Source of the DNA: Microlunatus flavus
GTDB lineage: Bacteria > Actinomycetota > Actinomycetes > Propionibacteriales > Propionibacteriaceae
Reading direction: 5' to 3'
DNA length: 64,000 bases
Assembly: GCF_900110855.1 (NCBI RefSeq)
Contig: NZ_FOFA01000002.1
Location: 310,001 to 374,000, forward strand
Positions within the stretch are counted from its first letter, which is position 1. Every line of letters starts with the position of its first letter. Below are positions 11,301 through 21,274 of this stretch, piece by piece. The translations under genes were made by a program, and so were the position numbers. The notes beneath the pieces are model-generated. The model made no database searches and was not told where the DNA came from. It worked only from the letters and a program-made list of their open reading frames with translations.

Positions 11301-11408
11301 CCGGGTCAGGTCGCCCAGGCCCTCGGGGACGTCGCCGTCTCCGGGCACGAGGAGCAGGGGGGCGGTCGAGGACATGGTCGGGTGCGATCGTAGCCGGGCC
11401 ACCCGCAC
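8388..11408 (-). CDS. Fused FAD-linked oxidase and Fe-S oxidoreductase (D-lactate/glycolate dehydrogenase-like)
   Basis: A 1006-residue fusion. The N-terminal half is a PCMH-type FAD-binding domain (RGAGTSCAGNAVGPG near residue 100, GGMIGNNACGPRALGYG) followed by a FAD-oxidase C-terminal domain. The second half has a ferredoxin-type cluster (CLSCKGCARDCP near residue 616) and two CCG motifs (CCGLTW near 772, GGCCGLAGNFG near 895) typical of GlpC/LldE electron carriers. Family members oxidise D-2-hydroxyacids such as D-lactate and pass electrons to quinones. The GTG at 11408 has GAGGGG six bases before it; an ATG 11 codons in is the alternative. A MarR gene lies immediately upstream on the same strand. 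Confidence 0.9.
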   Translation of the reverse strand: MRVARLRSHPTMSSTAPLLLVPGDGDVPEGLGDLTRELRSRDALGALDTSTLARALYSTDASLYRVVPQAVARPRHVDELLAVLDAARAARVPVTTRGAGTSCAGNAVGPGLVVDVGRHLTTIGEVDPEARTARVEPGVVQSALQATAAPYGLRFGPDPSTHNRCTIGGMIGNNACGPRALGYGRTADNVVALDVVTGRGERLHLEHGAPAPVSASLDAVREVVAGGLGTIRTELGTFGRQVSGYSLEHLLPERGFDVARFLAGTEGTLAVVTGATVRLVADAPHKRMVALGYATMADAADAVTAVLPHRPTAVEGLDRRIVDVVRRRRGDAAVPPLPRGDGFMLVEVVGDDAGEVEARADRVLADAGALDGSVVTDPTQALALWKIREDGAGLAGVSLAEPAYPGWEDAAVPPARLGAYLRDFDALLTEFGLDALPYGHFGDGCVHARIDFPLTRPGGAQTYRRFVEEAARVVAAYGGSMSGEHGDGRARSGLLPAMYSAEAIALFGRVKAAFDPDDLLNPGVLVDPAPVDADLRASGLVGRPLPVSRHFSAEVHKCSGVGKCLANTTGAQGVMCPSYQATREEKDSTRGRARVLQELVNGTLVDGWRAPEVHDALDLCLSCKGCARDCPTGIDMASYKSIATDHAYAGRLRPRSHYALGWLPRWGRLITRFPGLAALVNVTGATPGLRHLLRWGAGVDQRRSLPRFSDRPARARVDVDAPGAQGGRDVGRDVVVWVDSFSDCFEGAGAGPVVEVLRAAGYAPRFLERNACCGLTWISTGQREGARRQLRQALDVLHPVVAAGVPVVGLEPSCLAVWRSDAAELLDDPRVAEVAAGVHTLAELLEQTPGWSAPDLTDVEVVAQPHCHHASVIGWRADAALLAATGATVTTVGGCCGLAGNFGVEQGHYEVSVKVAEHDLLPAVRQRPDAVVLADGFSCRTQLAELADRQAVTLAELLSPGFRAPRAAPPEVAATPTPDPHDGSATAEPSVAQQRPTLNQGSVDVP

Positions 11409-11447
11409 CGCGGGCCCCTCGCGCGCCGCGTCGGGACGGCGCGGGAC

Positions 11448-11915
11448 TCAGTCCTGGGGGACCTCGACCACGGCGTGGAACGCGCGGCCCACCGCCGCCA
11501 GCGTCTCGTCGTCGATCGCGTCCACGAAGTTGCGCCGCACGCACTCGACGTGGCTGGGAGCGGCCTCCTCGAGCAGCCGGTAGCCGGCGTCGGTGAGGTT
11601 GGCCCAGACACCGCGGCGGTCGACCGGGCAGGTGGTCCGCTCGATCAGGCCGCGCTTCTCCATGCGGGTCACGGTGTGGGTGAGCCGGGAGCGGCTCTGG
11701 TGCACCGCGTCCGCGAGCTCGGCCATCCGCAGCTGGCGGTCGGCCGCCTCGGACAGGGTGACGAGGATCTCGTACTCGGCGAGATCGAGGCCGTGGTCGC
11801 GCAGCTGGGCATCGAGGCGTTCGCTCAGCACGGCGCTGCCGAGGAGGTAGGCGCGCCAAGCGCGCTGCTGGTCGTGGGTGAGCCAGCGTGCTGCCGGGGG
11901 TGCAGTCGTGGTCAT
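11448..11915 (-). CDS. MarR-family transcriptional regulator
   Basis: A 155-residue winged-helix protein of the usual MarR size. The recognition helix region reads MAELADAVHQSRSRLTHTVTRME and the wing has the diagnostic DRRGVWANLTDAG. It lies 39 bases upstream of the FAD/Fe-S oxidoreductase gene on the same strand and is divergent from the acyl-CoA synthetase gene, so either could be its target. No cysteine pattern for redox sensing stands out. Well identified as to family; ligand unknown. Confidence 0.93.
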   Translation of the reverse strand: MTTTAPPAARWLTHDQQRAWRAYLLGSAVLSERLDAQLRDHGLDLAEYEILVTLSEAADRQLRMAELADAVHQSRSRLTHTVTRMEKRGLIERTTCPVDRRGVWANLTDAGYRLLEEAAPSHVECVRRNFVDAIDDETLAAVGRAFHAVVEVPQD

Positions 11916-12121
11916 TATGCGTTCAATCGTATGACGATCGACCGGCGATACCTAGGTGGAGTCTGTGAAGGCGGCGGGCTGTCGTCCGTGCGGGGGACAC
12001 GGGTCACCGGCGACCGCGCTCCGGAGCGTGAGGGATGCTGTCCGGTAACCTGGCTCGACCAGCCAACACCCGCGGCCGGCTGACGTTTGCCGAGGCGGCC
12101 CGTACGAGCACGGGAGCCGAC
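11916..12121. promoter_or_regulatory. Divergent regulatory region (MarR / acyl-CoA synthetase)
   Basis: No gene is seen here. An imperfect dyad at 11917-11932 (ATGCG and CGTAT around TTCAAT, one mismatch in five pairs) sits directly against the MarR start codon and is a candidate autoregulatory MarR site. TAACCT at 12046-12051 is a possible -10 for the acyl-CoA synthetase gene, giving a leader of about 65 bases. Confidence 0.4.
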
Positions 12122-13951
<1,830 letters not shown>

Positions 13952-13952
13952 G

Positions 13953-14816
13953 GTGGCTGCTCCCGCTCCTCGCCGCTTCGTCCACGCCTCGCCCCGCCGG
14001 TGGGGCGACCTCGACGCGCAGGGCCACGTGAACAACGCGGTCTACCTCGACCACCTGCAGGACGCGCGCGTCGCCTTCCTCCACGCGGGCGCGCCGGGCC
14101 TGGCCGACATGCTCACCACCGGCGTGCTGGTCGCCTCGCACCAGGTGGAGTACGTGGCGCCCGTGGGCTACGGGCCCGAGCCGCTGACCGTCTCGCTGTG
14201 GATCGACGCGCTCGGCGCGAGCCGGTTCGTCGTGGGCTACGAGGTCTTCGACGGCGAGACGCTGGCCGCGCGCGCCCGGACGACGCTGGTGCCCTTCGAC
14301 CTGGCCGGCGGCGGCGTGCGCCGGCTCAACGAGGTCGAGCGGGCCGCCTTCACGGCCTACCTCCACCCCGCCGAACCGTTGCGCGACCTGCCGCGGGCCG
14401 CCGTGGGGGAGCGCGCGGCGCGCTACCCGCTCACGGTGCGCTGGTCCGACCTCGACGCGTACGGGCACGTCAACAACGTGAAGTTCTACGACTACGTGCA
14501 GGAGGCGCGGGTCGCGATCATGACCGCCACCCTCGACTGGTCGGCCGGCGTCGTGTGGTCGGTCGTGCGCCAGGACCTCGACCACCTCGCCCCGCTGGAC
14601 TTCCGCAGCGCGCCCTACGAGGTGGCGACGAGCGTCGTCGCCGTGGGCCAGCGCTCGTTCACCCTCGCCGCCGAGGTCCGCGACCCCGGCAACGCTGGCA
14701 CGGTCTACGCGCGCTCGCGGACGGTCGCGGTCGGGCCGCGGCCACTCGACGACGCCGAGCGGGGGGCGCTGGCGGCCTGGGCCCTGCCCGGCGCGCCGGG
14801 GGTGCCGGGGGCCTGA
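13953..14816 (+). CDS. Acyl-CoA thioesterase, tandem double-hotdog
   Basis: A 287-residue protein with two hotdog domains in tandem. Each half carries the 4-hydroxybenzoyl-CoA-thioesterase-like signature with its aspartate: WGDLDAQGHVNNAVYLDH near residue 17 and WSDLDAYGHVNNVKFYDY near residue 165. It should hydrolyse acyl-CoA thioesters. The GTG start follows the acyl-CoA synthetase stop by a single base (TGAGGTG), so the synthetase and thioesterase are almost certainly co-translated; together they could adjust the acyl-CoA pool. Confidence 0.88.
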   Translation: MAAPAPRRFVHASPRRWGDLDAQGHVNNAVYLDHLQDARVAFLHAGAPGLADMLTTGVLVASHQVEYVAPVGYGPEPLTVSLWIDALGASRFVVGYEVFDGETLAARARTTLVPFDLAGGGVRRLNEVERAAFTAYLHPAEPLRDLPRAAVGERAARYPLTVRWSDLDAYGHVNNVKFYDYVQEARVAIMTATLDWSAGVVWSVVRQDLDHLAPLDFRSAPYEVATSVVAVGQRSFTLAAEVRDPGNAGTVYARSRTVAVGPRPLDDAERGALAAWALPGAPGVPGA

Positions 14817-14823
14817 GGGCCGG

Positions 14824-15312
14824 TCAGCCCTCGGCGGGTCGCCGGGGCTGCAGCGAGACCGACCGTCCGCCGACCGGCAGGCCCATCGACGCCGCCGGCG
14901 CGGGCTCGTCGCCGGGCGCATTAACCATGAAGTGCGCCGCGCGCTCGAGGTAGGTCCACATCTCGTCGCGCTGGGCCTGCGGCAGGTCGAGCGAGTCGAC
15001 GGCGTCGCGCATGTGGGTGATCCAGCGGTCGCGCATGTCGGGCGTCACCGCGAAGGGCGCGTGCCGCATCCGCAGTCGCGGGTGCCCGCGCTGCTCGCTG
15101 TACGTCGTCGGGCCGCCCCAGTACTGCTCCAGGAAGCCGCGGAGCCGGTCCTCCGCCGCGGCGAGGTCCTCCTCGGGGTAGAGGTCGCGCAGCGGCTGGT
15201 CGCCGGCGACGCCCTCGTAGAAGCGGCGGACGAGGGCGACGAAGGTGGGGTGGCCGCCCACCGCCTCGTAGAAGGAGGCGACGGGGGCGGGGCTGGCGGC
15301 TGGCTCGGTCAT
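14824..15312 (-). CDS. glbO: Group II truncated hemoglobin
   Basis: A 162-residue group II (trHbO-type) truncated hemoglobin. The diagnostic block [20 protein letters not shown] contains the proximal His region, and the FY at the B helix and the conserved Trp in RWITHM (G8) fit group II. The family binds O2/NO and has been tied to respiration and nitrosative stress. A Pro/Ala-rich C-terminal extension of about 30 residues is longer than the core fold. The ATG at 15312 is chosen because the upstream open frame is Arg-rich. It is convergent with the thioesterase gene. Confidence 0.93.
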   Translation of the reverse strand: MTEPAASPAPVASFYEAVGGHPTFVALVRRFYEGVAGDQPLRDLYPEEDLAAAEDRLRGFLEQYWGGPTTYSEQRGHPRLRMRHAPFAVTPDMRDRWITHMRDAVDSLDLPQAQRDEMWTYLERAAHFMVNAPGDEPAPAASMGLPVGGRSVSLQPRRPAEG

Positions 15313-15473
15313 CGCCCCCATCATCCCCCGTCCACGGGAGCCCGGTACGGACCGAGACCGCCCAGGCGCGCGGCGGGACGCGCTGGCACGATAGGTCGTG
15401 GACGACCGAACTGGTCGTCCGCGACCGACCGCTGGCCACCGCCAGCGGGACACCCGCACGCAAGGAGCAACGC

Positions 15474-15902
15474 ATGGCTGTCGTCCGTACCGCGCAGGCC
15501 CACTGGGAAGGTTCCCTGATGGAGGGCCAGGGCGAGGTCGAGCTCGTCTCGTCCGAGGTCGGGAGCTTCGAGGTCACGTGGGCCTCGCGCTCCGAGGAGC
15601 CCAACGGCCGCACCAGCCCCGAGGAGCTCATCGCCGCGGCCCACTCGACCTGCTTCTCGATGGCCCTCTCGCACGGCCTCGCCGGCGCCGGCCACGCGCC
15701 GACCAGCATCGACACCAAGGCCGACGTGAGCTTCCAGGCCGGCACCGGCATCACCGGCATCACGCTGAGCGTGGTCGGCGACGTCCCCGGCATCACCGCC
15801 GAGGAGTTCGAGAAGGCCGCCCAGGAGGCCAAGCAGAACTGCCCGGTCTCCCAGGCCCTCTCGGCCGTCCCGATCACCCTCGAGGTGAGCTTCAAGGGCT
15901 GA
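15474..15902 (+). CDS. OsmC-family peroxiredoxin
   Basis: A 142-residue OsmC/Ohr-type protein. The two redox cysteines are visible in [10 protein letters not shown] (peroxidatic) and QNCPVSQAL (resolving), spaced as in the OsmC subgroup. The family reduces organic hydroperoxides. A near-ideal AAGGAG lies six bases before the ATG. Monocistronic and followed by a strong hairpin, beyond which base composition drops sharply. Confidence 0.93.
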   Translation: MAVVRTAQAHWEGSLMEGQGEVELVSSEVGSFEVTWASRSEEPNGRTSPEELIAAAHSTCFSMALSHGLAGAGHAPTSIDTKADVSFQAGTGITGITLSVVGDVPGITAEEFEKAAQEAKQNCPVSQALSAVPITLEVSFKG

Positions 15903-15920
15903 CCCAACAGTGTCACCAGC

Positions 15921-15952
15921 GGCAGGCTCAGGAAAGTTCCCCTGAGCCTGCC
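15921..15952 (+). terminator. Hairpin terminator of the OsmC gene
   Basis: Perfect 12-bp arms (GGCAGGCTCAGG at 15921-15932 and its complement at 15941-15952) with an eight-base loop, starting 18 bases after the OsmC stop codon. No T-run follows. Confidence 0.8.
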
Positions 15953-16026
15953 GTGCGGATTCAGCGTCACCTGCTACCACCACTTAACAGCCGGATGGCT
16001 CCCACCCATATCCAGAGGTACGCCGC

Positions 16027-17292
16027 GTGATCCTACTGCTCTGGGAGATGGCTGCTTGGTTTGCAGAGCGACGGCCTAAACGCGACTCAATCCGGCAGCC
16101 GACGACAAGCATCCCTGAACAGCCGCCAAGACCGTACTATCCTGAGGCCAGACCGTTCTTGGCAGAGCCTTTCTTTGACCTGGTGGAACGACGAGGCTAC
16201 CCGCGAATAGTACTGTTCGGTCTGCTTGTGGTGTTCGGATTATTACTAGCGATAGGCGCGGAGAGCAGCCATGAGTTCTGGGCGGCGGGTTCCCTCGCCC
16301 GCACTGTGGCTGATTTCAAGATCATCGTCGGATACGCGCCGTCGGATAATTTGAACTATTTTCCGCTGAGTAGGGACTATACCGCCATCAGTGTGTCTCT
16401 CGGTGCAGCCCTCACGGTGCCTCTGATATTCAGAAACTGCACGCTCATGCGGTCGATGGTACAAAATCTCGTCTCGTGGGACGCGCAGTCTAGCGATGGG
16501 CCCCCTGCCAAACGGGTGCGGGCGGAGATCGAAGAGCTGAACAGGAGTTTCGAGCGGGCCGGGCGATCGGGATCAGTCATCTGTGTTGCCCTTAGCGTTC
16601 TTAGCGCAGTCTTCCTGTACCTGACCTTCGATCGACAAGGAGCCTTTGGGGCGCTCGCGACTCTGCCAAGCGCTGCTGATGCCGATTGGTGGGCGTCAGT
16701 CCGCGAGGGGCACTGGATTGCTGCCGTGTCTTGGCTCCTGGTCTGCTCTGCCTGTTGCTACATCTTCATCAAGAATAACGTGCTCGGGTACTGCTTCTTA
16801 CGGTTTTTCTGGCGCATCAGGAATGATGCGTGGTTCGGCGTAGATCCGCTGAACGAAGACGGCTACCACGGCTGGCGGCCCTTGCGTCGGCTTCTTGCAT
16901 CGGTCTATGTCGCGATTTTGCTGAGTGGCCTTCCCGCCATCGTCTACGGGCAGTCGATTGGATCTTCCTCGGTTGTGTACGCTGCGCCCATCTTGGCTTT
17001 ACTACTTGCTAGTATTCCCCTTCTTGGGGTTGCGCCGCTAGTCCTTCTAAAGGTCATCGGCGATCGCTACCGGGCAACACAAGCCGCTGATATCCGACGC
17101 GCGTTCGAGGAACGTACCGCGCAAGTGGCGAGGGATTCACCCCGTTATTGGCGCGAGGTGACTGAGGCTCGAACGCGCGTTGCGTTAGTAGCCGAAATGC
17201 GACCGCGGCTGTTCCGGCCAGCAGTGATCGTGATTGTCGCTGCCCTTTACGTCGTACCGCTCGTGTCTTTCGTGACGACGTATCTGAAGTAG
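16027..17292 (+). CDS. Low-GC multi-pass membrane protein, probably acquired
   Basis: A 421-residue protein of unknown family. About seven hydrophobic segments are visible (residues roughly 61-78, 118-136, 183-201, 230-248, 288-307, 316-344 and 397-419), with a Pro-rich cytosolic N-terminus and a charged loop around 155-180. GC content is about 55-60%, far below the neighbours, and five TTA codons occur (16240, 16243, 16798, 16999, 17185), a codon that is very rare in such genomes. GTG start with AGAGG eight bases upstream. These traits point to horizontal acquisition. It ends four bases from the stop of the convergent channel gene. No function can be given. Confidence 0.75.
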   Translation: MILLLWEMAAWFAERRPKRDSIRQPTTSIPEQPPRPYYPEARPFLAEPFFDLVERRGYPRIVLFGLLVVFGLLLAIGAESSHEFWAAGSLARTVADFKIIVGYAPSDNLNYFPLSRDYTAISVSLGAALTVPLIFRNCTLMRSMVQNLVSWDAQSSDGPPAKRVRAEIEELNRSFERAGRSGSVICVALSVLSAVFLYLTFDRQGAFGALATLPSAADADWWASVREGHWIAAVSWLLVCSACCYIFIKNNVLGYCFLRFFWRIRNDAWFGVDPLNEDGYHGWRPLRRLLASVYVAILLSGLPAIVYGQSIGSSSVVYAAPILALLLASIPLLGVAPLVLLKVIGDRYRATQAADIRRAFEERTAQVARDSPRYWREVTEARTRVALVAEMRPRLFRPAVIVIVAALYVVPLVSFVTTYLK

Positions 17293-17296
17293 CAGG

Positions 17297-18013
17297 CTAA
17301 GCTCGCCTGGGCGGCTCGGAGGCTTGCTCGCGCACGGCAACCTGTTCTTCGTGCTCTTTCTCGGAGGTAGCCGCACTCCAATCGTCTAGCAGCCGCACGG
17401 TTTGGATGGCTTCGGCGACTTGCGGCCGGCCCGTGCCGCCCTGGCTGAAGTTGCCGACCCGCACGACCTCGCCGTTGCGGACGTACCAGGTGTTGCCGCC
17501 GTCGTCGCGCAGCGTGGTCGTCCGCAGGCCGATGGCCTCGACGGTGCCCGCCGCCTCCTTCATGTCGATGAAGTCACCGACGCCGAACTGCCCCTCGACG
17601 AGCATGGTCACCCCCGCGACGAGGTCCTTGACCACGTTCTGCAGGCCGAAGGCCACCGTCACGGCGACGATCGACGTGCCCGCGATGAGCGAGGTGATGT
17701 TGAAGCCCATCTCGGAGAAGACCATCAGCAGCGCCACGAGCGTGATCAGCACCGTCGACGCGCTGCGGGCCAGCGAGCCGAGCGCGCGGATGCGGGAGTC
17801 ACGGCGCTCGGCGGCCTCGGGGTCGACCTCGCGCAGCGCCTGCAGCGGGCGGATCCGCAGCCGGCGCCGGTCGCCCGTCGTGTTGCGCACCGTGCGGTCG
17901 ATGAGGTGGTTGACCACCGCCCGCGCCACCAGCGCGAGCACGACGAGGAAGAGGATGCGCAGCGGGACGAACTGCACGGCCTGGGCGAGCGTGCGCGGGA
18001 ACCAGTCGGGCAT
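17297..18013 (-). CDS. MscS-type mechanosensitive channel, C-terminus apparently replaced
   Basis: A 238-residue MscS-family protein. The pore-lining helix region (GTSIVAVTVAFGLQNVVKDL), the GVTMLVEGQFGVGDFI beta-domain entry and GTVEAIGLRTTTLRD are typical. In family members the sequence continues after VRNGEVVRVGN-SQG into a C-terminal alpha/beta domain; here the last 46 residues (coding 17300-17437) are unrelated, lower in GC and end at the junction with the foreign gene. I infer that the insertion cut the original 3' end. The beta domain is nearly complete, so residual function is possible. Confidence 0.82.
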   Translation of the reverse strand: MPDWFPRTLAQAVQFVPLRILFLVVLALVARAVVNHLIDRTVRNTTGDRRRLRIRPLQALREVDPEAAERRDSRIRALGSLARSASTVLITLVALLMVFSEMGFNITSLIAGTSIVAVTVAFGLQNVVKDLVAGVTMLVEGQFGVGDFIDMKEAAGTVEAIGLRTTTLRDDGGNTWYVRNGEVVRVGNFSQGGTGRPQVAEAIQTVRLLDDWSAATSEKEHEEQVAVREQASEPPRRA

Positions 18014-18076
18014 GCGCTCACCCTAGGAGGGCGAAACCCGCTCGGAAGTGTCAGAGCGTCCTGCGATCCTCGTCGG

Positions 18077-19051
18077 GTGGTCGCAACGCAGCAGCAGGCG
18101 CCGGTGGCACCGCAGGGCCTCGGCCGGGCGGGGCTCCTCGCCGTCGTCGTCACGGTGCTCGCCTGGGCCTCGGCCTTCGTCGTCATCCGCTTCGTGGCTC
18201 CGTGGCTCAGCCCGGGCGCGCTCTCGCTGGGACGCCTGCTGGTCGCCACCGTCGCGCTGAGCGCCATGACGTCGCTGCCGCGGCTCGGCGGCGGCACCCG
18301 GCTCGCGCGCCTGCGCGCCTTGCCGCAGCGGGTCCGGTGGCTCGTCGTGCTGGTCGGGCTGGCGTGGTTCGCGCTGTACAACGTCGCGCTGAACGCCGGC
18401 GAGCAGCACGTCGACGCCGGCACGGCCTCGATGATCATCCAGATCGCGCCGCTGCTGGTGGCCGTCCTCGCCGGCACCCTGCTGCGCGAGGGCTTCCCGA
18501 CGCCGCTCGTGGTCGGTCTCGCCATCGCCCTCGCGGGCACGGTGCTGATCGGGGTCGCGTCGGGCACGGCGGACGCGGGGGAGCGGCCCGCGGGCGGGTC
18601 GCCGGGCCTCGGCGTGGCCCTGGTGCTGGTCAGCGCCGTCGCGTACGCGGGGGCGCTGGTCGCGCAGAAGGTCGTGCTGCGCCACCTGTCCGGCCTCGTG
18701 GTGACGTGGGCCGCCTGCGCCGTCGGAACCGTCGCGCTGCTGCCCTTCGCGGGCGAGCTCGTCCGTGGGCTGGCTGCCGCGCCCGCGGTCGTGTGGTGGG
18801 CCGTCGCCTACCTCGGCCTCGTCCCCACCGCGCTGGCCTTCTCGACCTGGGCGTACGCGATGGGCCGCAGCGACGCGGGCCGGCTGGCGACGACGACGTA
18901 CGCCGTGCCGCCCGTGGCGATCGCGCTCGGCTGGCTGCTGCTCGGTGAGGTCCCGCTGCTGCTGGCCGTCGTCGGCGGCGTCGTCTGCCTCGTCGGGGTC
19001 GCCGTGGCCCGGCGTCCCGCTCGTCGCCGAACATCGGTCGCGACCGGCTGA
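18077..19051 (+). CDS. EamA/DMT-family transporter
   Basis: A 324-residue protein with about ten membrane helices arranged as two EamA repeats of roughly 140 residues, typical of drug/metabolite transporters that export amino acids or other small solutes. The first repeat has AWASAFVVIRFVAPWLSPGAL; the second has PTALAFSTWAYAMGR and the GWLLLGEVP end motif. The GTG at 18077 is taken because sequence before it in the same frame is Arg/His-rich and antisense to the channel gene. The ribosome site is weak. It is divergent from mscS and convergent with the aldo/keto reductase gene. Confidence 0.85.
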   Translation: MVATQQQAPVAPQGLGRAGLLAVVVTVLAWASAFVVIRFVAPWLSPGALSLGRLLVATVALSAMTSLPRLGGGTRLARLRALPQRVRWLVVLVGLAWFALYNVALNAGEQHVDAGTASMIIQIAPLLVAVLAGTLLREGFPTPLVVGLAIALAGTVLIGVASGTADAGERPAGGSPGLGVALVLVSAVAYAGALVAQKVVLRHLSGLVVTWAACAVGTVALLPFAGELVRGLAAAPAVVWWAVAYLGLVPTALAFSTWAYAMGRSDAGRLATTTYAVPPVAIALGWLLLGEVPLLLAVVGGVVCLVGVAVARRPARRRTSVATG

Positions 19052-19073
19052 TCCTGGGGCTGGGACGCCGGCG

Positions 19074-19961
19074 TCAGGTCGAGCTGGGCCAGTCGGTGCC
19101 GACGCGGCCCCAGGCCTCGTCGAGCCGTTCGAGGGCGTCGGGCGGCAGCGGCCCTGCAGCCGCGGCGTCCAGGTTCGCCAAGAGGTGCTCGAGGTTCGCC
19201 GTGCCGACGATCGCGGTGTGCACGCCCGGCGCGTACGCGCTGAAGCGGAGCGCGAGGGCCGTCCAGCCTTCCGGGCCGAGATCGCCCGGGTCGAGGTCGA
19301 GCGCGCGGAGCCGCTCCCAGTAGAGCTCCGCGTAGTGGCCCGTCGGCCGTTCCGCGAAACGCCAGGGCGCGTTGGCCACGGGCCGCTTGGCGATGACGCC
19401 GAGGCCGGGGTCGCGCCCGACGACGTGGTGGAGGTTCCAGCGGTCGAGGAGGTTGACGCTGCACTCCAGCGCTCCGAACCGCCCCGAGGCGGCCGCGAAC
19501 GCGAGCGCCTCGTTGTCACCGCTGTAGCCCGGGACGCGCACCCGGTCGGCGGCCACCTCGGCGTCCAGCGCGTCCTGGACCTCGCCGCGGCGCAGCACCT
19601 CCAGCGAGCAGGAGTGCAGGAAGAAGACGTCGACGTGCTCGGAGCGGGTGCGGCGCAGGGTCTGCTCGACGCTGGCCCGGACGGCGCCGGCCGACCAGTC
19701 CGCGTGGCCCTCGACGCCGGAGCCGCCCTTGCTCGACAGCACGAACGTGTCCCGGCGCCCGGCGAGGTGGCGCCCGATGCGCTCCTCGCTGCTCCCGTAG
19801 GAGAGGGCGGTGTCGACGAGCGTCACGCCCGCGTCCAGCGCGCCCTGCAGCAGACGTTCCGCCTGCGGCTCGGTGACGTCGCGCTCGCCGACCTGGCCGG
19901 CGCCCAGGCCGACCGCAGAGACGGTGAGGCCGGTGCTGCCGAACGCCCGCTGCTCGATCAC
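19074..19961 (-). CDS. Aldo/keto reductase
   Basis: A 295-residue AKR with the opening FGSTGLTVSAVGLGAGQVG, the catalytic Asp/Tyr block (TLVDTALSYGSSEERIG), the Lys strand (FVLSSKGG) and the HVDVFFLHSC segment with the conserved His. It reduces aldehydes or ketones with NADPH; the substrate is unknown. The GTG start lies 14 bases after the pyrC stop on the same strand, so it probably rides on the pyr transcript. In many actinobacteria carA/carB follow pyrC, so an AKR here is unusual. Confidence 0.85.
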   Translation of the reverse strand: MIEQRAFGSTGLTVSAVGLGAGQVGERDVTEPQAERLLQGALDAGVTLVDTALSYGSSEERIGRHLAGRRDTFVLSSKGGSGVEGHADWSAGAVRASVEQTLRRTRSEHVDVFFLHSCSLEVLRRGEVQDALDAEVAADRVRVPGYSGDNEALAFAAASGRFGALECSVNLLDRWNLHHVVGRDPGLGVIAKRPVANAPWRFAERPTGHYAELYWERLRALDLDPGDLGPEGWTALALRFSAYAPGVHTAIVGTANLEHLLANLDAAAAGPLPPDALERLDEAWGRVGTDWPSST

Positions 19962-19975
19962 GCCCCGATCATCGG

Positions 19976-21274
19976 TCAGGACCGCGTGAAGGTCCGGCGC
20001 CCGCCCCACCAGGTGGCGACCATCGGGTCGGGCAGGTCGCGGCCGTGCCACGGGTTGTTGCGCGAGAGCGAGAGGGACGCGTCGCGGTCGACGACCGAGC
20101 GGCGCTCGGGGTCCACGAGGACGAGGTTCGCCGGCTCGCCCACCCGCAGCGGACGGCCCTGCCCGGGGAGCCGGGCGATGTGGGCGGGGACCGACGACAT
20201 CCGTGTGGCGACGTCGCCCCAGCCGAGCGCGCCCGGGCGCACCATCGTCTCGACGACGACGGCCAGCGCGGTCTCCAGGCCCAGCATCCCGAACGCGGCG
20301 TCGACGAACGCGTGCTCCTTGTCGTGGCGGGCGTGGGGCGCGTGGTCGGTGCCGACGGCGTCGATGGTGCCGTCGCTCAGCGCGTCGCGCAGGGCGGCCA
20401 CGTCCTCGCCGCTGCGCAGCGGCGGGTTGACCTTGAACGTCGGGTCGTAGCCGGTCAGCTCGTCGACGGTGAGCAGCAGGTGGTGCGGGGTGACCTCGGC
20501 GGTCACCTCGACGCCGCGCTGCTTGGCCCAGCGCAGCACGTCGACCGTCTCGGCCGTCGACACGTGGCAGACGTGGAGCCGGGAGCGGGTGAGCTCGGCC
20601 AGCTGGACGTCGCGGGCCACGATCCCGGCCTCGGCGACGGCGGGCCAGCCGGGCAGGCCGAGGCGGCCGGACAGCTCGCCCTCGGCGCAGCACGCGTCGC
20701 GGCCGGCGAGGCGGGGGTCCTGCGCGTGCTGGGCGACGACGCCGTCGAAGGCGCGGACGTACTCCAGCGCCCGGCGCATCAGCCGGGCGTCGGCGACGCA
20801 GTGACCGTCGTCGGAGAACACCCGGGTGCGGGCCGCGGAGCGGGCCATCAGCCCGAGCTCGGCGAGCTCCTCGCCCTCGAGGCCCTTGCTGACGGCGCCG
20901 ACGGGCACGACCTGCGCGGAGCCGACGCGCGACGCCACGCCGAGGAGGTGCTCCGCCGCCTCCGCGGTGTCGGTGACGGGGTTGGTGTTGGCCATGGCCA
21001 GGACGGCGGTGTAGCCGCCGCGGGCGGCGGCCCGCGTCCCGGTCTCCACGGTCTCGGCGTCCTCACGGCCCGGTTCCCGCAGGTGGGTGTGGAGGTCGAC
21101 CAGGCCGGGCAGCGCCACGAGGCCGGCGGCGTCGACGCGGTCCGCGTCGGGACGTGCGTCCGCGGGGTCGGCGAAGGAGCCGTCGCGGATCAGCAGGTCG
21201 GCCGGACCCCGCCCGGCGAGATCGGCCCCGAGCACGAGGACGTCGCGCCCCTGCTCGTCGTCGGCCTGGGTCAC
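19976..21274 (-). CDS. pyrC: Dihydroorotase
   Basis: A 432-residue zinc amidohydrolase catalysing the reversible cyclisation of carbamoyl-aspartate to dihydroorotate, third step of UMP synthesis. Metal-site motifs are intact: HTHLREPG near residue 60, HVCHVST, a TPHHLLLT block, FKVNPPLR and [11 protein letters not shown]. This is the class I, bacterial-length type. The GTG start overlaps the pyrB stop by four bases (GTGA). Confidence 0.96.
   Translation of the reverse strand: MTQADDEQGRDVLVLGADLAGRGPADLLIRDGSFADPADARPDADRVDAAGLVALPGLVDLHTHLREPGREDAETVETGTRAAARGGYTAVLAMANTNPVTDTAEAAEHLLGVASRVGSAQVVPVGAVSKGLEGEELAELGLMARSAARTRVFSDDGHCVADARLMRRALEYVRAFDGVVAQHAQDPRLAGRDACCAEGELSGRLGLPGWPAVAEAGIVARDVQLAELTRSRLHVCHVSTAETVDVLRWAKQRGVEVTAEVTPHHLLLTVDELTGYDPTFKVNPPLRSGEDVAALRDALSDGTIDAVGTDHAPHARHDKEHAFVDAAFGMLGLETALAVVVETMVRPGALGWGDVATRMSSVPAHIARLPGQGRPLRVGEPANLVLVDPERRSVVDRDASLSLSRNNPWHGRDLPDPMVATWWGGRRTFTRS

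Noticed and set aside
7410-11393. 1327-residue plus-strand frame
   Set aside because: Antisense to the FAD/Fe-S oxidoreductase and membrane-protein genes; composition is a GC-skewed shadow without motifs.
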